DNA of 64,000 nt from NCBI GenBank assembly GCA_017399035.1, contig JAFQEM010000007.1, forward strand, positions 17,343 through 81,342. The letters run 5' to 3'. A program made the position numbers and the translations under genes. This document shows, in pieces, positions 7,214-15,430 of the stretch. The notes below the pieces were generated by a model that had not been told where the DNA came from, did not search any database, and was given only the letters and a program-made list of their open reading frames with translations. Position 1 is the first letter of the stretch. Every line of letters begins with the position of its first letter. This DNA is from Clostridia bacterium (GTDB lineage Bacteria; Bacillota; Clostridia; Christensenellales; Borkfalkiaceae).

Positions 7214-9112
7214 TTATAATTTAATTTCTTCAAGTTCATTAAGCCATAGTTTAGAAATTGCGTCGCTTGGCATACGGTAACTTCCCCTTGGGGATAGTGA
7301 AAGTTCGGTAACCTTAACCCCGTCTGGCAAGCAAGAACGCTTAAACTGTTGAGCAAAAAATCTTCTTACAAAAGTTTTTAACCATTTAAGAATAGTTTGT
7401 CCGTCAAATTCACCATTAAAGGTGTTAAGAGCAGAATAATAGACCTTTTTAGGCGAAAAACCCTTTTTTATAAAATAGTATAAAAAGAAATCGTGCAAAG
7501 TATAAGGTCCAACAATATCTTCAGTAACTTGCCCTATCTTGCCGTCGTTTGAGGGAATAAGTTCTGGACTTACGGGCGTGTCTAAAATATCTTTAAGCAC
7601 AGCCTTAAACTTTCCTTTGCCCTTATTTGCCGTGTAGTCAACCAAATGGCGAACGAGCGTTTTAGGTATAGAACCGTTGACTGCATACATGCTCATATGG
7701 TCACCGTTATAAGTTGCCCAACCAAGCGCAAGTTCTGACAAATCACCCGTACCAACCACTAAACCACCGCAAGAATTTGCATAATCCATAAGCACTTGAG
7801 TGCGCTCTCTTGCCTGTGAATTTTCATAAGCGGCGTCGTGTAAATCTTCAGAGTGCGCAATGTCTTTCAAATGGCGTTTTACCGCTTTAGTTATATCTAT
7901 CTTTTTAAGCGTTGTTCCAAATGCTTTTGCCAAATCAACGCTATTATCAAAAGTTCTTGAACTTGTGCCAAAACACGGCATAGTTATTGAAATGATATCT
8001 TTTGAACTTCTGCCTAAAAGTTGAATTGCTTTTGACGCTATAATTAGAGCGAGGGTAGAATCAAGACCGCCAGAAATTCCTATAACTACCTTTTGCGCAT
8101 TGACGTGTTCTATTCTTTTCTTTAAGCCTTGAGCGGCAATTTCAATCAAAAATTCTTCTTCGCCATTTTTTACAAAAGGATATTTTTCATAAGTTCTAGT
8201 TGGTAGCGCTTGTTCGACATCTAAAGAAAAACTTACCTTACAATATTGTTTTTGTTCTATTTGAAAGTTTTGATTAAAAACCTTACTTCTTTCATAATCA
8301 ATATAATCTAAATCAACTTCCGCCACGCAAAGCCCGTTGCTAAAAGGCGCGTTTTCTACAAGGATTTGACCATTTTCACTAATTAAACTATGTCCTGAAA
8401 AAACGCAATCGGTAGTGGATTCTCCGTACCCTGCGTTTGCATAAACATACGCACAAACCGCTTTTGCCGAGTGGCTTTTAGCCAAATTTCTTATAGTTTC
8501 CACCCTACCCGAAAACTCTGGACTTGCAGAAAGATTTACTATAATTCTTGCGCCGTTTACCGTGTGATAAAGTGATGGTGGTACTGTTGCGAACAAATCT
8601 TCACAAAGTTCTGCAGATATTTTAAAATTATCTATAGATTGATTTTCAAAAATTATATTTTTTCCAAAAGGAATGGTTTGACCGAAAAGATTAACGCTAT
8701 AAACACCGTCGTCGGCTTGTGAAAAATAGCGTTTTTCGTTAAACTCATTATAATCGGGCAAATAACATTTTGGAACTAAACCAAGCACTTTTCCACCACA
8801 AAGCCCTGCGCAAACGTTATAGATAAGCCCGTCTTTAACCAAAGGTAAACCAACGAAAACGATTATATTTTTTTGCTTGGTATAATCTGCTAAATATAAA
8901 AGCGCGTTTTTTGCGCCGTCAAGCAAAGTTTTTGAATAAAACAAATCCCCAGCGGTGTAACCTGTTAAACACAATTCGGGAAAGGTTAGCACGCTTACCC
9001 CACTGTTTACGGCAAGGTCTATACCCTTTTTTATTTGCTCAAGATTAAATTCTACGTCTGCAACCTTTATTTCAGGTGTAAAAGTTGCAACTTTTACATA
9101 ACCTAAATTCAT
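7214..9112 (-). CDS. nadE: glutamine-dependent NAD+ synthetase
   Basis: The enzyme amidates nicotinate adenine dinucleotide to NAD using glutamine. The N-terminal nitrilase-type amidase domain shows the Glu (FPELCLTGY), Lys (KCYLPDYNEF) and Cys (SAELCEDLF) of the catalytic triad. The C-terminal synthetase domain has the ATP loop SGGLDSTLALI at about residue 345. The start at 9112 follows an AGGAG site, and the 632-residue length fits the two-domain form. It is monocistronic, with its own promoter. NAD supply is relevant to the Rnf complex nearby, but that link is inference. Confidence 0.96.
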   Translation of the reverse strand: MNLGYVKVATFTPEIKVADVEFNLEQIKKGIDLAVNSGVSVLTFPELCLTGYTAGDLFYSKTLLDGAKNALLYLADYTKQKNIIVFVGLPLVKDGLIYNVCAGLCGGKVLGLVPKCYLPDYNEFNEKRYFSQADDGVYSVNLFGQTIPFGKNIIFENQSIDNFKISAELCEDLFATVPPSLYHTVNGARIIVNLSASPEFSGRVETIRNLAKSHSAKAVCAYVYANAGYGESTTDCVFSGHSLISENGQILVENAPFSNGLCVAEVDLDYIDYERSKVFNQNFQIEQKQYCKVSFSLDVEQALPTRTYEKYPFVKNGEEEFLIEIAAQGLKKRIEHVNAQKVVIGISGGLDSTLALIIASKAIQLLGRSSKDIISITMPCFGTSSRTFDNSVDLAKAFGTTLKKIDITKAVKRHLKDIAHSEDLHDAAYENSQARERTQVLMDYANSCGGLVVGTGDLSELALGWATYNGDHMSMYAVNGSIPKTLVRHLVDYTANKGKGKFKAVLKDILDTPVSPELIPSNDGKIGQVTEDIVGPYTLHDFFLYYFIKKGFSPKKVYYSALNTFNGEFDGQTILKWLKTFVRRFFAQQFKRSCLPDGVKVTELSLSPRGSYRMPSDAISKLWLNELEEIKL

Positions 9113-9155
9113 AATTTTTCTCCTTTTTATTAAAAACGCAAATTTAGATATTTTA

Positions 9156-9184
9156 ATTTTACACCATTTTTTAATATTTTGCAA
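9156..9184 (-). promoter_or_regulatory. sigma-A promoter of nadE
   Basis: TTGCAA (9184-9179), a 17-base spacer and TAAAAT (9161-9156) on the minus strand give a leader of about 35-40 bases. Confidence 0.65.
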
Positions 9185-9200
9185 TAATTTTACAAAACAA

Positions 9201-9241
9201 AAAAAAGCAATTTTTGCAAAAAATGCAAAAATTGCTTTTTT
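9201..9241 (-). terminator. terminator of the galT-esterase-galE transcript
   Basis: A long, nearly perfect AT-rich stem (AAAAAAGCAATTTTTGCA and its complement) lies 14 bases past the galE stop and ends in T on the minus strand. Confidence 0.85.
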
Positions 9242-9254
9242 AACTTTATTTATT

Positions 9255-10268
9255 TTATTCAGTATATCCTTCGGGGTTTTGGGTTTGCCATCTCATAGCA
9301 TCACGGCACATATCGTCAATGGTCTTTTCAGCCACAAAACCTAAAACTTCCTTTGCGTAAGTTGGGTCTGCATAGCACTCGTCAATATCACCAGGGCGAC
9401 GTGGCATAATTTTATAAGGAATAGGTTTACCCGTTACCTTTTCAAAAGACTTAACCATATCTAAAACGCTATAACCTTGACCCGTGCCAAGATTTACAAC
9501 GAGCAAACCAGGGTTTTGAGCAAGTTTATTTACAGCCAAAACGTGTCCTTTTGCAAGGTCAACAACGTGTATAAAATCGCGAACACCCGTTCCGTCGTGC
9601 GTGTCGTAATCGTTGCCAAACACGCCTAGGTATTCTCTCTTACCTACCGCAACTTGAGTGATATAAGGGCAAAGGTTGTTAGGTATACCTTTAGGGTCTT
9701 CGCCTATCATACCAGACTCGTGCGCGCCCACGGGGTTAAAATAACGCAAGATTGCAATATTGAAAGATTTATCAGATGCGTATAAATCTTTGAGTATATA
9801 TTCAATAAACAGTTTTGTACTGCCGTAAGGATTAGACGTTGACAAAGGGAAATCTTCTTTAATAGGCACGCTTTTGGGCTTTCCGTAAACGGTTGCAGAA
9901 GAAGAAAATACTAAATTCTTCACGCCGTGGTCACGCATAGCAAAAGCAAGCACCAAAAGTCCACCTATATTGTTTTCATAATATTCAAGCGGTTTTGCGC
10001 AACTTTCGCCAACAGCCTTAAAGCCTGCAAAGTTGATAACTGCGTCTATTTTATTTTCGGTGAAAATTTTATCAAGTATAGCCCTATCACGGATATCCCC
10101 TTCATAAAATTTAATTTTTTTGCCTGTAATTTTTTCTACGCGCTTTACAGCCTCGTATTTACTGTTCATAAAATTGTCAATGCAAACCACAGAATGCCCT
10201 GCATTAAGTAGTTCTACTGAAGTATGTGAGCCTATATATCCCGCTCCACCAGTAACTAAAACGTTCAT
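9255..10268 (-). CDS. galE: UDP-glucose 4-epimerase
   Basis: The enzyme interconverts UDP-galactose and UDP-glucose (Leloir pathway). This 337-residue short-chain dehydrogenase-type protein has the NAD-binding GGAGYIGSH motif at residues 7-15 and the catalytic YGSTK (Tyr-x-x-x-Lys) near residue 148. A strong AAGGAG site precedes ATG 10268. It lies 2 bases after an esterase gene and in the same direction as galT, so the three are probably co-transcribed for galactose or galactoside use. Confidence 0.97.
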   Translation of the reverse strand: MNVLVTGGAGYIGSHTSVELLNAGHSVVCIDNFMNSKYEAVKRVEKITGKKIKFYEGDIRDRAILDKIFTENKIDAVINFAGFKAVGESCAKPLEYYENNIGGLLVLAFAMRDHGVKNLVFSSSATVYGKPKSVPIKEDFPLSTSNPYGSTKLFIEYILKDLYASDKSFNIAILRYFNPVGAHESGMIGEDPKGIPNNLCPYITQVAVGKREYLGVFGNDYDTHDGTGVRDFIHVVDLAKGHVLAVNKLAQNPGLLVVNLGTGQGYSVLDMVKSFEKVTGKPIPYKIMPRRPGDIDECYADPTYAKEVLGFVAEKTIDDMCRDAMRWQTQNPEGYTE

Positions 10269-10270
10269 TT

Positions 10271-11092
10271 TTATTCTCCTTTAACTATTTCTTTATACGC
10301 GTCAAAATATCTATTGCCGAGTATATAAATTGATTCTCTGTTAAAATGCACTGCCTCACCCTTACCAGTAATTTGATTATTACTTAAAAGGTCGTTTCCT
10401 TGACAAAACGCGCCTTTGCCTATATCACGAGAAAGGTCGGTTAGCACCCTTTCAGTAATAACCGCACGTGGCGTGTTATTAAACCACTCATTATTAAAGC
10501 CACCGCAAATAAAGGGCATATCCCCAAACCTTGCTCTCACGTCTTTAACCAAAGTGCTTACGTTTAAATAATGCCTGTCGTAAAATTCTTGTTCGGTATA
10601 TTTAGCACTTCTTGCAGTATCCATTTCACCTTGGTGCCACAAGAGCGCAACAACTCTATTTTCAGCGTTCATTGATAGAGCGTTTTCTACCATATCTACC
10701 ATACGAACGTAAAGACCACCGTCAAGCGTCCAGTGCCTTGAACAGAAACCCGTTCCGCCAAGAGCAGTGTCAACTATAAGAATTTTTCTATCTTCACTTA
10801 AAAACTCTTCTTTATATCTTTTAGCAAACGGAAGAGCAAGCACGCCCCTACGGTAACCTTCTGCAGGTCTTTCGTCGGCAACGCTTAAAGTGTACTTTGC
10901 AGAATATTTAAGTTTACTAGCATCACGCTCAAATTCGTTTCCGTCATCACGCAAAAACCGACCTTTCATCATCAAAATATCTTGGTCAAACGACCAAAGC
11001 ATTGTTGTTGGACCTATTCCACAACCAGACGCGTTAGATTGCCCTGCTAATATTATTATATCAAATTTTTCATTGCTAGGATTTGTTACCAT
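10271..11092 (-). CDS. SGNH/SASA-type carbohydrate acetylesterase
   Basis: This 273-residue protein resembles the sialate O-acetylesterase (SASA, PF03629) branch of SGNH hydrolases. The nucleophile motif GQSNASG is at about residues 17-23, and a late GEAVHFN carries the probable catalytic His. ATG 11092, after AAGGTG, is preferred over the GTG at 11101. It has no signal peptide, so it should act in the cytoplasm, perhaps removing acetyl groups from imported sugars before the Leloir enzymes. It sits between galT and galE, which supports a sugar role; the exact substrate is unknown. Confidence 0.75.
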   Translation of the reverse strand: MVTNPSNEKFDIIILAGQSNASGCGIGPTTMLWSFDQDILMMKGRFLRDDGNEFERDASKLKYSAKYTLSVADERPAEGYRRGVLALPFAKRYKEEFLSEDRKILIVDTALGGTGFCSRHWTLDGGLYVRMVDMVENALSMNAENRVVALLWHQGEMDTARSAKYTEQEFYDRHYLNVSTLVKDVRARFGDMPFICGGFNNEWFNNTPRAVITERVLTDLSRDIGKGAFCQGNDLLSNNQITGKGEAVHFNRESIYILGNRYFDAYKEIVKGE

Positions 11093-11192
11093 AATTATCA
11101 CCTTTTTTATTTTTACATAATTATACTACTAAATAGCAATAAAAACAATATTAAAAAAGATTAAAACCAACAAAAATTAAATATTTATAACA

Positions 11193-12728
11193 TTATTTTA
11201 TTCCGCAAGCGGATAAAAATCTCTTAAAGCCGTTATAACCTTTTTGGTCTGCCTTAAATACTGCCGTGTTACCAAGAATATTTTTACAAGTGATATTCAC
11301 TCTGTCTGTTACGCGTTTTTCTGCGCTTTCTATATCAGAAGATAAACCTTCTTTTATCATTTCTTCTATCATAAATCTATGCGCATAAAGATAATTTTCA
11401 CTATTAGCAAGCGCATCTTTATCATAAGCAACTTTTCCACATAGAATTTCCGCAATCATATATAATTGCTTTTTAAGTCTTCCCGGTAAAATAAACAAGC
11501 CCATTGCCTCAATTAAGCCGATACCCTCTTTTTTGATATTGTGATATTCTGGGTGTGCGTGGAAAATTCCGTCTGGAAACTCTTCGCTTGTTCTATTATT
11601 TCTTAAAATGATGTCAATTAAATAAGTTTCGCCTTGCTTTCTTGCTACTGGGGAAAGTGAGTTATGCCTTGTTTCGCCCGTTTTAGCGTAAATTCCACAC
11701 TCTTCGTCGGTAAAAGTTTCCCAAGACTTGATTATGTCTGCGGTAAAATCTCTAACGGCTTTTCTGTCTTTACTCTCTAACCTTATAACGCTGTTATACC
11801 AGTCTACAATACCAACTTTTACGGTAGGATATTTTTCACAACTAAAAATTTCTTTTAACGGCGCTTTGTGCATAGGCATCAAATGCTCACCGCCTTGAAA
11901 GTGTTCGTGATTTAATATTGAACCGCCTATTATAGGAAGAGCGGCGTTAGAACCTATCATATAGTTAGGAAAAAAGTCTACAAAATCTAAAATTTTATCA
12001 ACCGTGTCGCTTGCAATGTGCATAGGCGTGTGTTTATTTGATATTGCAATCATATGCTCGTTATAATAAGCATACGGTGAATATTGAACAAACCAGTCTT
12101 CACCGCCCATTTTAAGGGATATAGTTCTAATATTTTCACGAGCGGGGTGTTTAAGATGCCCTTCAAAACCCTCGTTTTCTTTACACAAAAAACAAGCGGG
12201 ATAATTTGCCTTTTTGGGTGCGGTTAAAAGTTTTGCAATTTCTTTGTTATCTTTTTCAGGCTTACTTAAATTTACGGTGATTTCAAGATATTTATCGCCG
12301 TCAACGTATTCCCACTTTAAGTTTTTGCCTATTGCCGTTTTTTGAACGTAATTATTTTTAACGGATAGGTCATAAAGATATTCGCACGCTTTTTCTATGC
12401 CTTGCTCACTCTTTAATTGCATAAAAGTTTGGTTAACTTTAGACGGCAAGGGTGATAATAGCCCCATAATATAGGTGCTATAAAGATTTTCCATACCCTC
12501 TTCTATAAGAGAATTTTCTCTTGCGTAACTTTCAATATCTTGAACCAAAACGTCAGGAACGTCAAGCGTATCAATAAAACTCAAGTCGCCCGCATCATAA
12601 CACGGTTCGTCAAGTTTAAATTCACGCAACAATAAATTTCTAAAATATATTTCGTCACGCGCATTCAAATGCAAAAAATTCTTTGCGTATCTTAATAACT
12701 TTTCAATTAAAATTTTTCCGTCAACCAT
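11193..12728 (-). CDS. galT: galactose-1-phosphate uridylyltransferase, Firmicutes type
   Basis: The enzyme transfers UMP between UDP-glucose and galactose-1-phosphate. The 511-residue length and the HEHFQGGEH active-site region (about residues 285-295) match the Gram-positive galT_2 family rather than the short E. coli type. The start is ATG 12728 with AGGAG at 12734-12738; the frame extends further upstream only through the untranslated leader. It heads the galT-esterase-galE group. No galactokinase gene is visible in the window. Confidence 0.95.
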   Translation of the reverse strand: MVDGKILIEKLLRYAKNFLHLNARDEIYFRNLLLREFKLDEPCYDAGDLSFIDTLDVPDVLVQDIESYARENSLIEEGMENLYSTYIMGLLSPLPSKVNQTFMQLKSEQGIEKACEYLYDLSVKNNYVQKTAIGKNLKWEYVDGDKYLEITVNLSKPEKDNKEIAKLLTAPKKANYPACFLCKENEGFEGHLKHPARENIRTISLKMGGEDWFVQYSPYAYYNEHMIAISNKHTPMHIASDTVDKILDFVDFFPNYMIGSNAALPIIGGSILNHEHFQGGEHLMPMHKAPLKEIFSCEKYPTVKVGIVDWYNSVIRLESKDRKAVRDFTADIIKSWETFTDEECGIYAKTGETRHNSLSPVARKQGETYLIDIILRNNRTSEEFPDGIFHAHPEYHNIKKEGIGLIEAMGLFILPGRLKKQLYMIAEILCGKVAYDKDALANSENYLYAHRFMIEEMIKEGLSSDIESAEKRVTDRVNITCKNILGNTAVFKADQKGYNGFKRFLSACGIK

Positions 12729-12749
12729 AATTTTCTCCTTTATTAAACT

Positions 12750-12830
12750 AGAAGTGTAAAACGCCTGTTTTACGGCAAAACAATGAGCCTTGCTAAAGAT
12801 TTCGACGCGCGTCAAAAACTTTAACTTCTT
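12750..12830 (-). promoter_or_regulatory. structured 5' leader of galT
   Basis: A TATAAT box lies at 12845-12840 with no clear -35 element, so the transcript should begin near 12833, right at this segment. On the minus strand it is bounded by AAGAAGTT and ACTTCT and holds a palindrome GACGCGCGTC (12804-12813) and a hairpin GTAAAAC/GTTTTAC (12756-12773). The order of motifs recalls the 134-bp repeats at 23755-24034. Whether it regulates galT is unknown. Confidence 0.4.
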
Positions 12831-12903
12831 ATAGAATACATTATACAACACTTTGAGCATTTATTATTTATAAAATATAATAAATTGTTTACACTAAACG
12901 ACT

Positions 12904-14049
12904 TTATTTTTTATTATCTTTATAGTAATAATAAAACCTACACTCTTTGTTTGAATTATAAAGTTTTCGTTCTCTATCACATTTTTTACCAAAATGGCGT
13001 TCAAAATTTTGCGCCGACGTTATAACGAAACACGACCAGTTGTCAAGTTGGCGATAAACGTTGCCGAGCGACTTATAACACTCTTCCGCCTCTTTTTTAT
13101 CGTAAACTCTCTCGCCGTAAGGTGGATTTGAGACGATTGTTCCACCCGACAAATCACACTTGAAATTTTTAACGTCTGAAACGCTAAACTTTATTTTATC
13201 TGCAACACCCGCCCTTTCTGCGTGGCGCTTTGCAAGTTTTATGGCTTTAGGGTCTATGTCAGATGCAAACAAATTCAACTTACGTTCTCGTTTTTCGCCG
13301 TCTTTAGCCTCACTAAATACCCTATCAAAAATCTTTTGGTCAAAGTTTTTCCAGTCGTTAAAAGCAAACTTTCTGCCCACGCCACCTGCAATGTTTAGCG
13401 CAATACGGGCAGTTTCTATAGCGATTGTTCCCGAACCGCAAAAAAGGTCTGCAAACGGGCGCTCATGATAAAAATCACTAAACAAAACTAGAGCAGATGC
13501 AAGAGTTTCTTTTATAGGCGCAATACCAACCATATCACGATATCCCCTTTTATGTAGCCCTGCACCGCTGGTGTTTATATTGAGAGTTATTTCATCTTTG
13601 AAAAGCGAAAAGTCAATTTGATATTCCGCACCTGTTTCATACAATCTATTTAGACCGTAAACACCGCATAGCCTATCCGCAATAGCCTTTTTTATTAGAC
13701 TTTGGCAAGCGGAAACGGCAAACAACTTGCTTTTAACGCATTTTCCGTTGACTATAACGCGCGCATCTTCTGGTAAAAAATCTTCCCAACGAACGCTTTT
13801 AACCCTTTCAAACAAAACGTCAAAGTCGTCAACGGCAAAACGAGCAACGTTTATATATACCCTATCCGCCGTTCTTAAAAACACGTTGAGCCTTGCAACG
13901 TCTTCAGCCGTGCCTTGTAAATTAAGCGCGCCGTTGATAACAGGTGCGTCTTGATAGCCTAATCTTTTAAGCTCACTTTTTAATACTTTTTCTACGCCCG
14001 ACGCGCAAGTAAGCGTTATGTTGAGTTTATCGGGAAACTGTTTTTTCAT
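12904..14049 (-). CDS. THUMP-domain class I SAM-dependent RNA methyltransferase (RlmL/YpsC-like)
   Basis: The protein belongs to COG0116, whose members make N2-methylguanosine in 23S rRNA or tRNA. The N-terminal half carries the THUMP RNA-binding region, and the C-terminal half is a Rossmann methyltransferase with FADLFCGSGTIAIE (about residue 202) and the catalytic NPPYGERV (about residue 311). It has 381 residues. The exact target RNA cannot be told. No ribosome binding site precedes ATG 14049, and the promoter lies only 8 bases upstream, which suggests a leaderless message. Confidence 0.9.
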   Translation of the reverse strand: MKKQFPDKLNITLTCASGVEKVLKSELKRLGYQDAPVINGALNLQGTAEDVARLNVFLRTADRVYINVARFAVDDFDVLFERVKSVRWEDFLPEDARVIVNGKCVKSKLFAVSACQSLIKKAIADRLCGVYGLNRLYETGAEYQIDFSLFKDEITLNINTSGAGLHKRGYRDMVGIAPIKETLASALVLFSDFYHERPFADLFCGSGTIAIETARIALNIAGGVGRKFAFNDWKNFDQKIFDRVFSEAKDGEKRERKLNLFASDIDPKAIKLAKRHAERAGVADKIKFSVSDVKNFKCDLSGGTIVSNPPYGERVYDKKEAEECYKSLGNVYRQLDNWSCFVITSAQNFERHFGKKCDRERKLYNSNKECRFYYYYKDNKK

Positions 14050-14057
14050 ACGTAATA

Positions 14058-14086
14058 ATTTTAAAGCATAAACTTTTATTTTGCAA
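14058..14086 (-). promoter_or_regulatory. promoter of the RNA methyltransferase gene, leaderless arrangement
   Basis: TTGCAA (14086-14081), a 17-base spacer and TAAAAT (14063-14058) on the minus strand put the expected start of transcription at or within a base or two of the ATG at 14049. Confidence 0.6.
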
Positions 14087-14233
14087 GCGTTTTAATAACT
14101 TTGCCCAATAAATTTAAAAGTATTTAAAAACCTACAATATGACATAACCATTAAGCCTATTTTAACAAGGTAATCATTATATCAATTTTAGTATATATTA
14201 TATAAATATTTTACATAACGAACTATTTATCTA

Positions 14234-14262
14234 TTGACATTTACAAAAGGTTTTGTTAAAAT
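14234..14262 (+). promoter_or_regulatory. sigma-A promoter of the Rnf operon
   Basis: TTGACA (14234-14239), a 17-base spacer and TAAAAT (14257-14262) lie 22 bases before the TTG start of the first gene. Confidence 0.8.
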
Positions 14263-14284
14263 AAAATGGGGATAAGGTGTTAAA

Positions 14285-14872
14285 TTGAAAAATAGTGATT
14301 TAATTACACAAGAAAACATATCTGTTTCAAGTGAAAAAAACGCTGTCGCCAACTGCGAAAAAGATTGTAACGGCGGTCAAAAAAACCTCACTCTTATGCA
14401 ACGCGTAAGCGGTGGAAAAATTTTCCATAAAAAAGATTTGTGGGTATATTTTTCTCTAGTGATAATAGTTGCTTGCCTTTTTATATTTTTAATTTTTCCA
14501 TTTTTATCAAAAGGCGACGTTAACGGATTTTTGATTACCCAAAACGGCAAAACAGTTTTAGTTTTCAAACCAAATTCTTCACAACTTTTTTCGATTGAAA
14601 CAGAGTTTGCCGACCAAGTTGATATAAAGGAAGAAGAAAACGGAATTTACACGGTCAAAATTTTTTCTTCCCCGCAAAAAACAGGCTATAACGTTTTAGT
14701 TTTTAACACGAAAAAAGTGAGCGTTAAAGTAACTGAAAGCACTTGTTCTGACTCTAAAGATTGCGTTTATTGCCCAGAACTTACTAAAAGTGGTTCTATT
14801 TATTGCGCGCCACATCATCTAAAAATAACACCCGTTTCGGGTAGCGGTTTTGTTCCGCCGACTACGGGGTGA
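14285..14872 (+). CDS. membrane-anchored NusG domain II protein
   Basis: This 195-residue protein starts with TTG after AAGGTG. Residues 1-55 are polar, one transmembrane helix follows (about 57-80), and the rest is an extracytoplasmic NusG_II-like beta domain. Small proteins of this family are commonly found just before Gx-family membrane proteins and Rnf or FMN-binding genes in Firmicutes. The C-terminal tail has four Cys (CSDSKDCVYCPE and a later CAPHH), which could bind metal or form disulfides. Its function is unknown; an accessory role for Rnf is inference from position. Confidence 0.7.
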   Translation: MKNSDLITQENISVSSEKNAVANCEKDCNGGQKNLTLMQRVSGGKIFHKKDLWVYFSLVIIVACLFIFLIFPFLSKGDVNGFLITQNGKTVLVFKPNSSQLFSIETEFADQVDIKEEENGIYTVKIFSSPQKTGYNVLVFNTKKVSVKVTESTCSDSKDCVYCPELTKSGSIYCAPHHLKITPVSGSGFVPPTTG

Positions 14873-14875
14873 GTT

Positions 14876-15382
14876 ATGGAAAAAATTACACTAAAAAAGA
14901 TAGCAACGTGCGCGTTGTTTTCTGCACTAGCAACCATATCTTTTACGCTTGAAAATCTTTTACCGCCTATAATATTACCAGGCGCAAGGTTGGGTGTTGC
15001 AAACGTTTTTATTTTACTTGCGTTGATTAGTCTTGGGGTAAGTTACGGATTTATTGCTCTAATAATAAAAATAACTTTGGGCAGTTTGTTTTCTGGCAAT
15101 ATATCTTCCATTATGTATTCTTTGCCTGCAGGCATAATTTCATTATCGTTAGAAGTTGTGCTACTTAAAGCGGTAGAAAACTTAAGCGTAGTTTCAATTA
15201 GCGTTGCGGGGGCGGTTGTCAACTCTACCGTGCAAAATTTGATATTTTGTTTAGTAACGGGCGCAGTTGAATATTTATATTACCTACCATATCTTGCCCT
15301 GATTGCAGTTTTAGCAGGGCTTTTGGTTGGATTTACGGTTTACCTTGCAATAAAGCGTATTCCAAAAAATTTAATTTTGTAA
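14876..15382 (+). CDS. Gx transporter / heptaprenyl diphosphate synthase component I family membrane protein
   Basis: This 168-residue, very hydrophobic protein with about five transmembrane helices matches the Hpre_diP_synt_I (PF07456, 'Gx transporter') family. A conserved GARLGVANVF stretch lies near residue 36. It follows the NusG_II gene by 3 bases. Members have an ECF S-component-like shape, and the old link to heptaprenyl diphosphate synthesis is doubtful. Its regular presence near Rnf genes suggests a role in that membrane system. Confidence 0.75.
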   Translation: MEKITLKKIATCALFSALATISFTLENLLPPIILPGARLGVANVFILLALISLGVSYGFIALIIKITLGSLFSGNISSIMYSLPAGIISLSLEVVLLKAVENLSVVSISVAGAVVNSTVQNLIFCLVTGAVEYLYYLPYLALIAVLAGLLVGFTVYLAIKRIPKNLIL

Positions 15383-15430
15383 TTTTTAACAAGTTTAGTT
15401 ATATCATCTAAACTAAAAAAGGAGAAAAAA

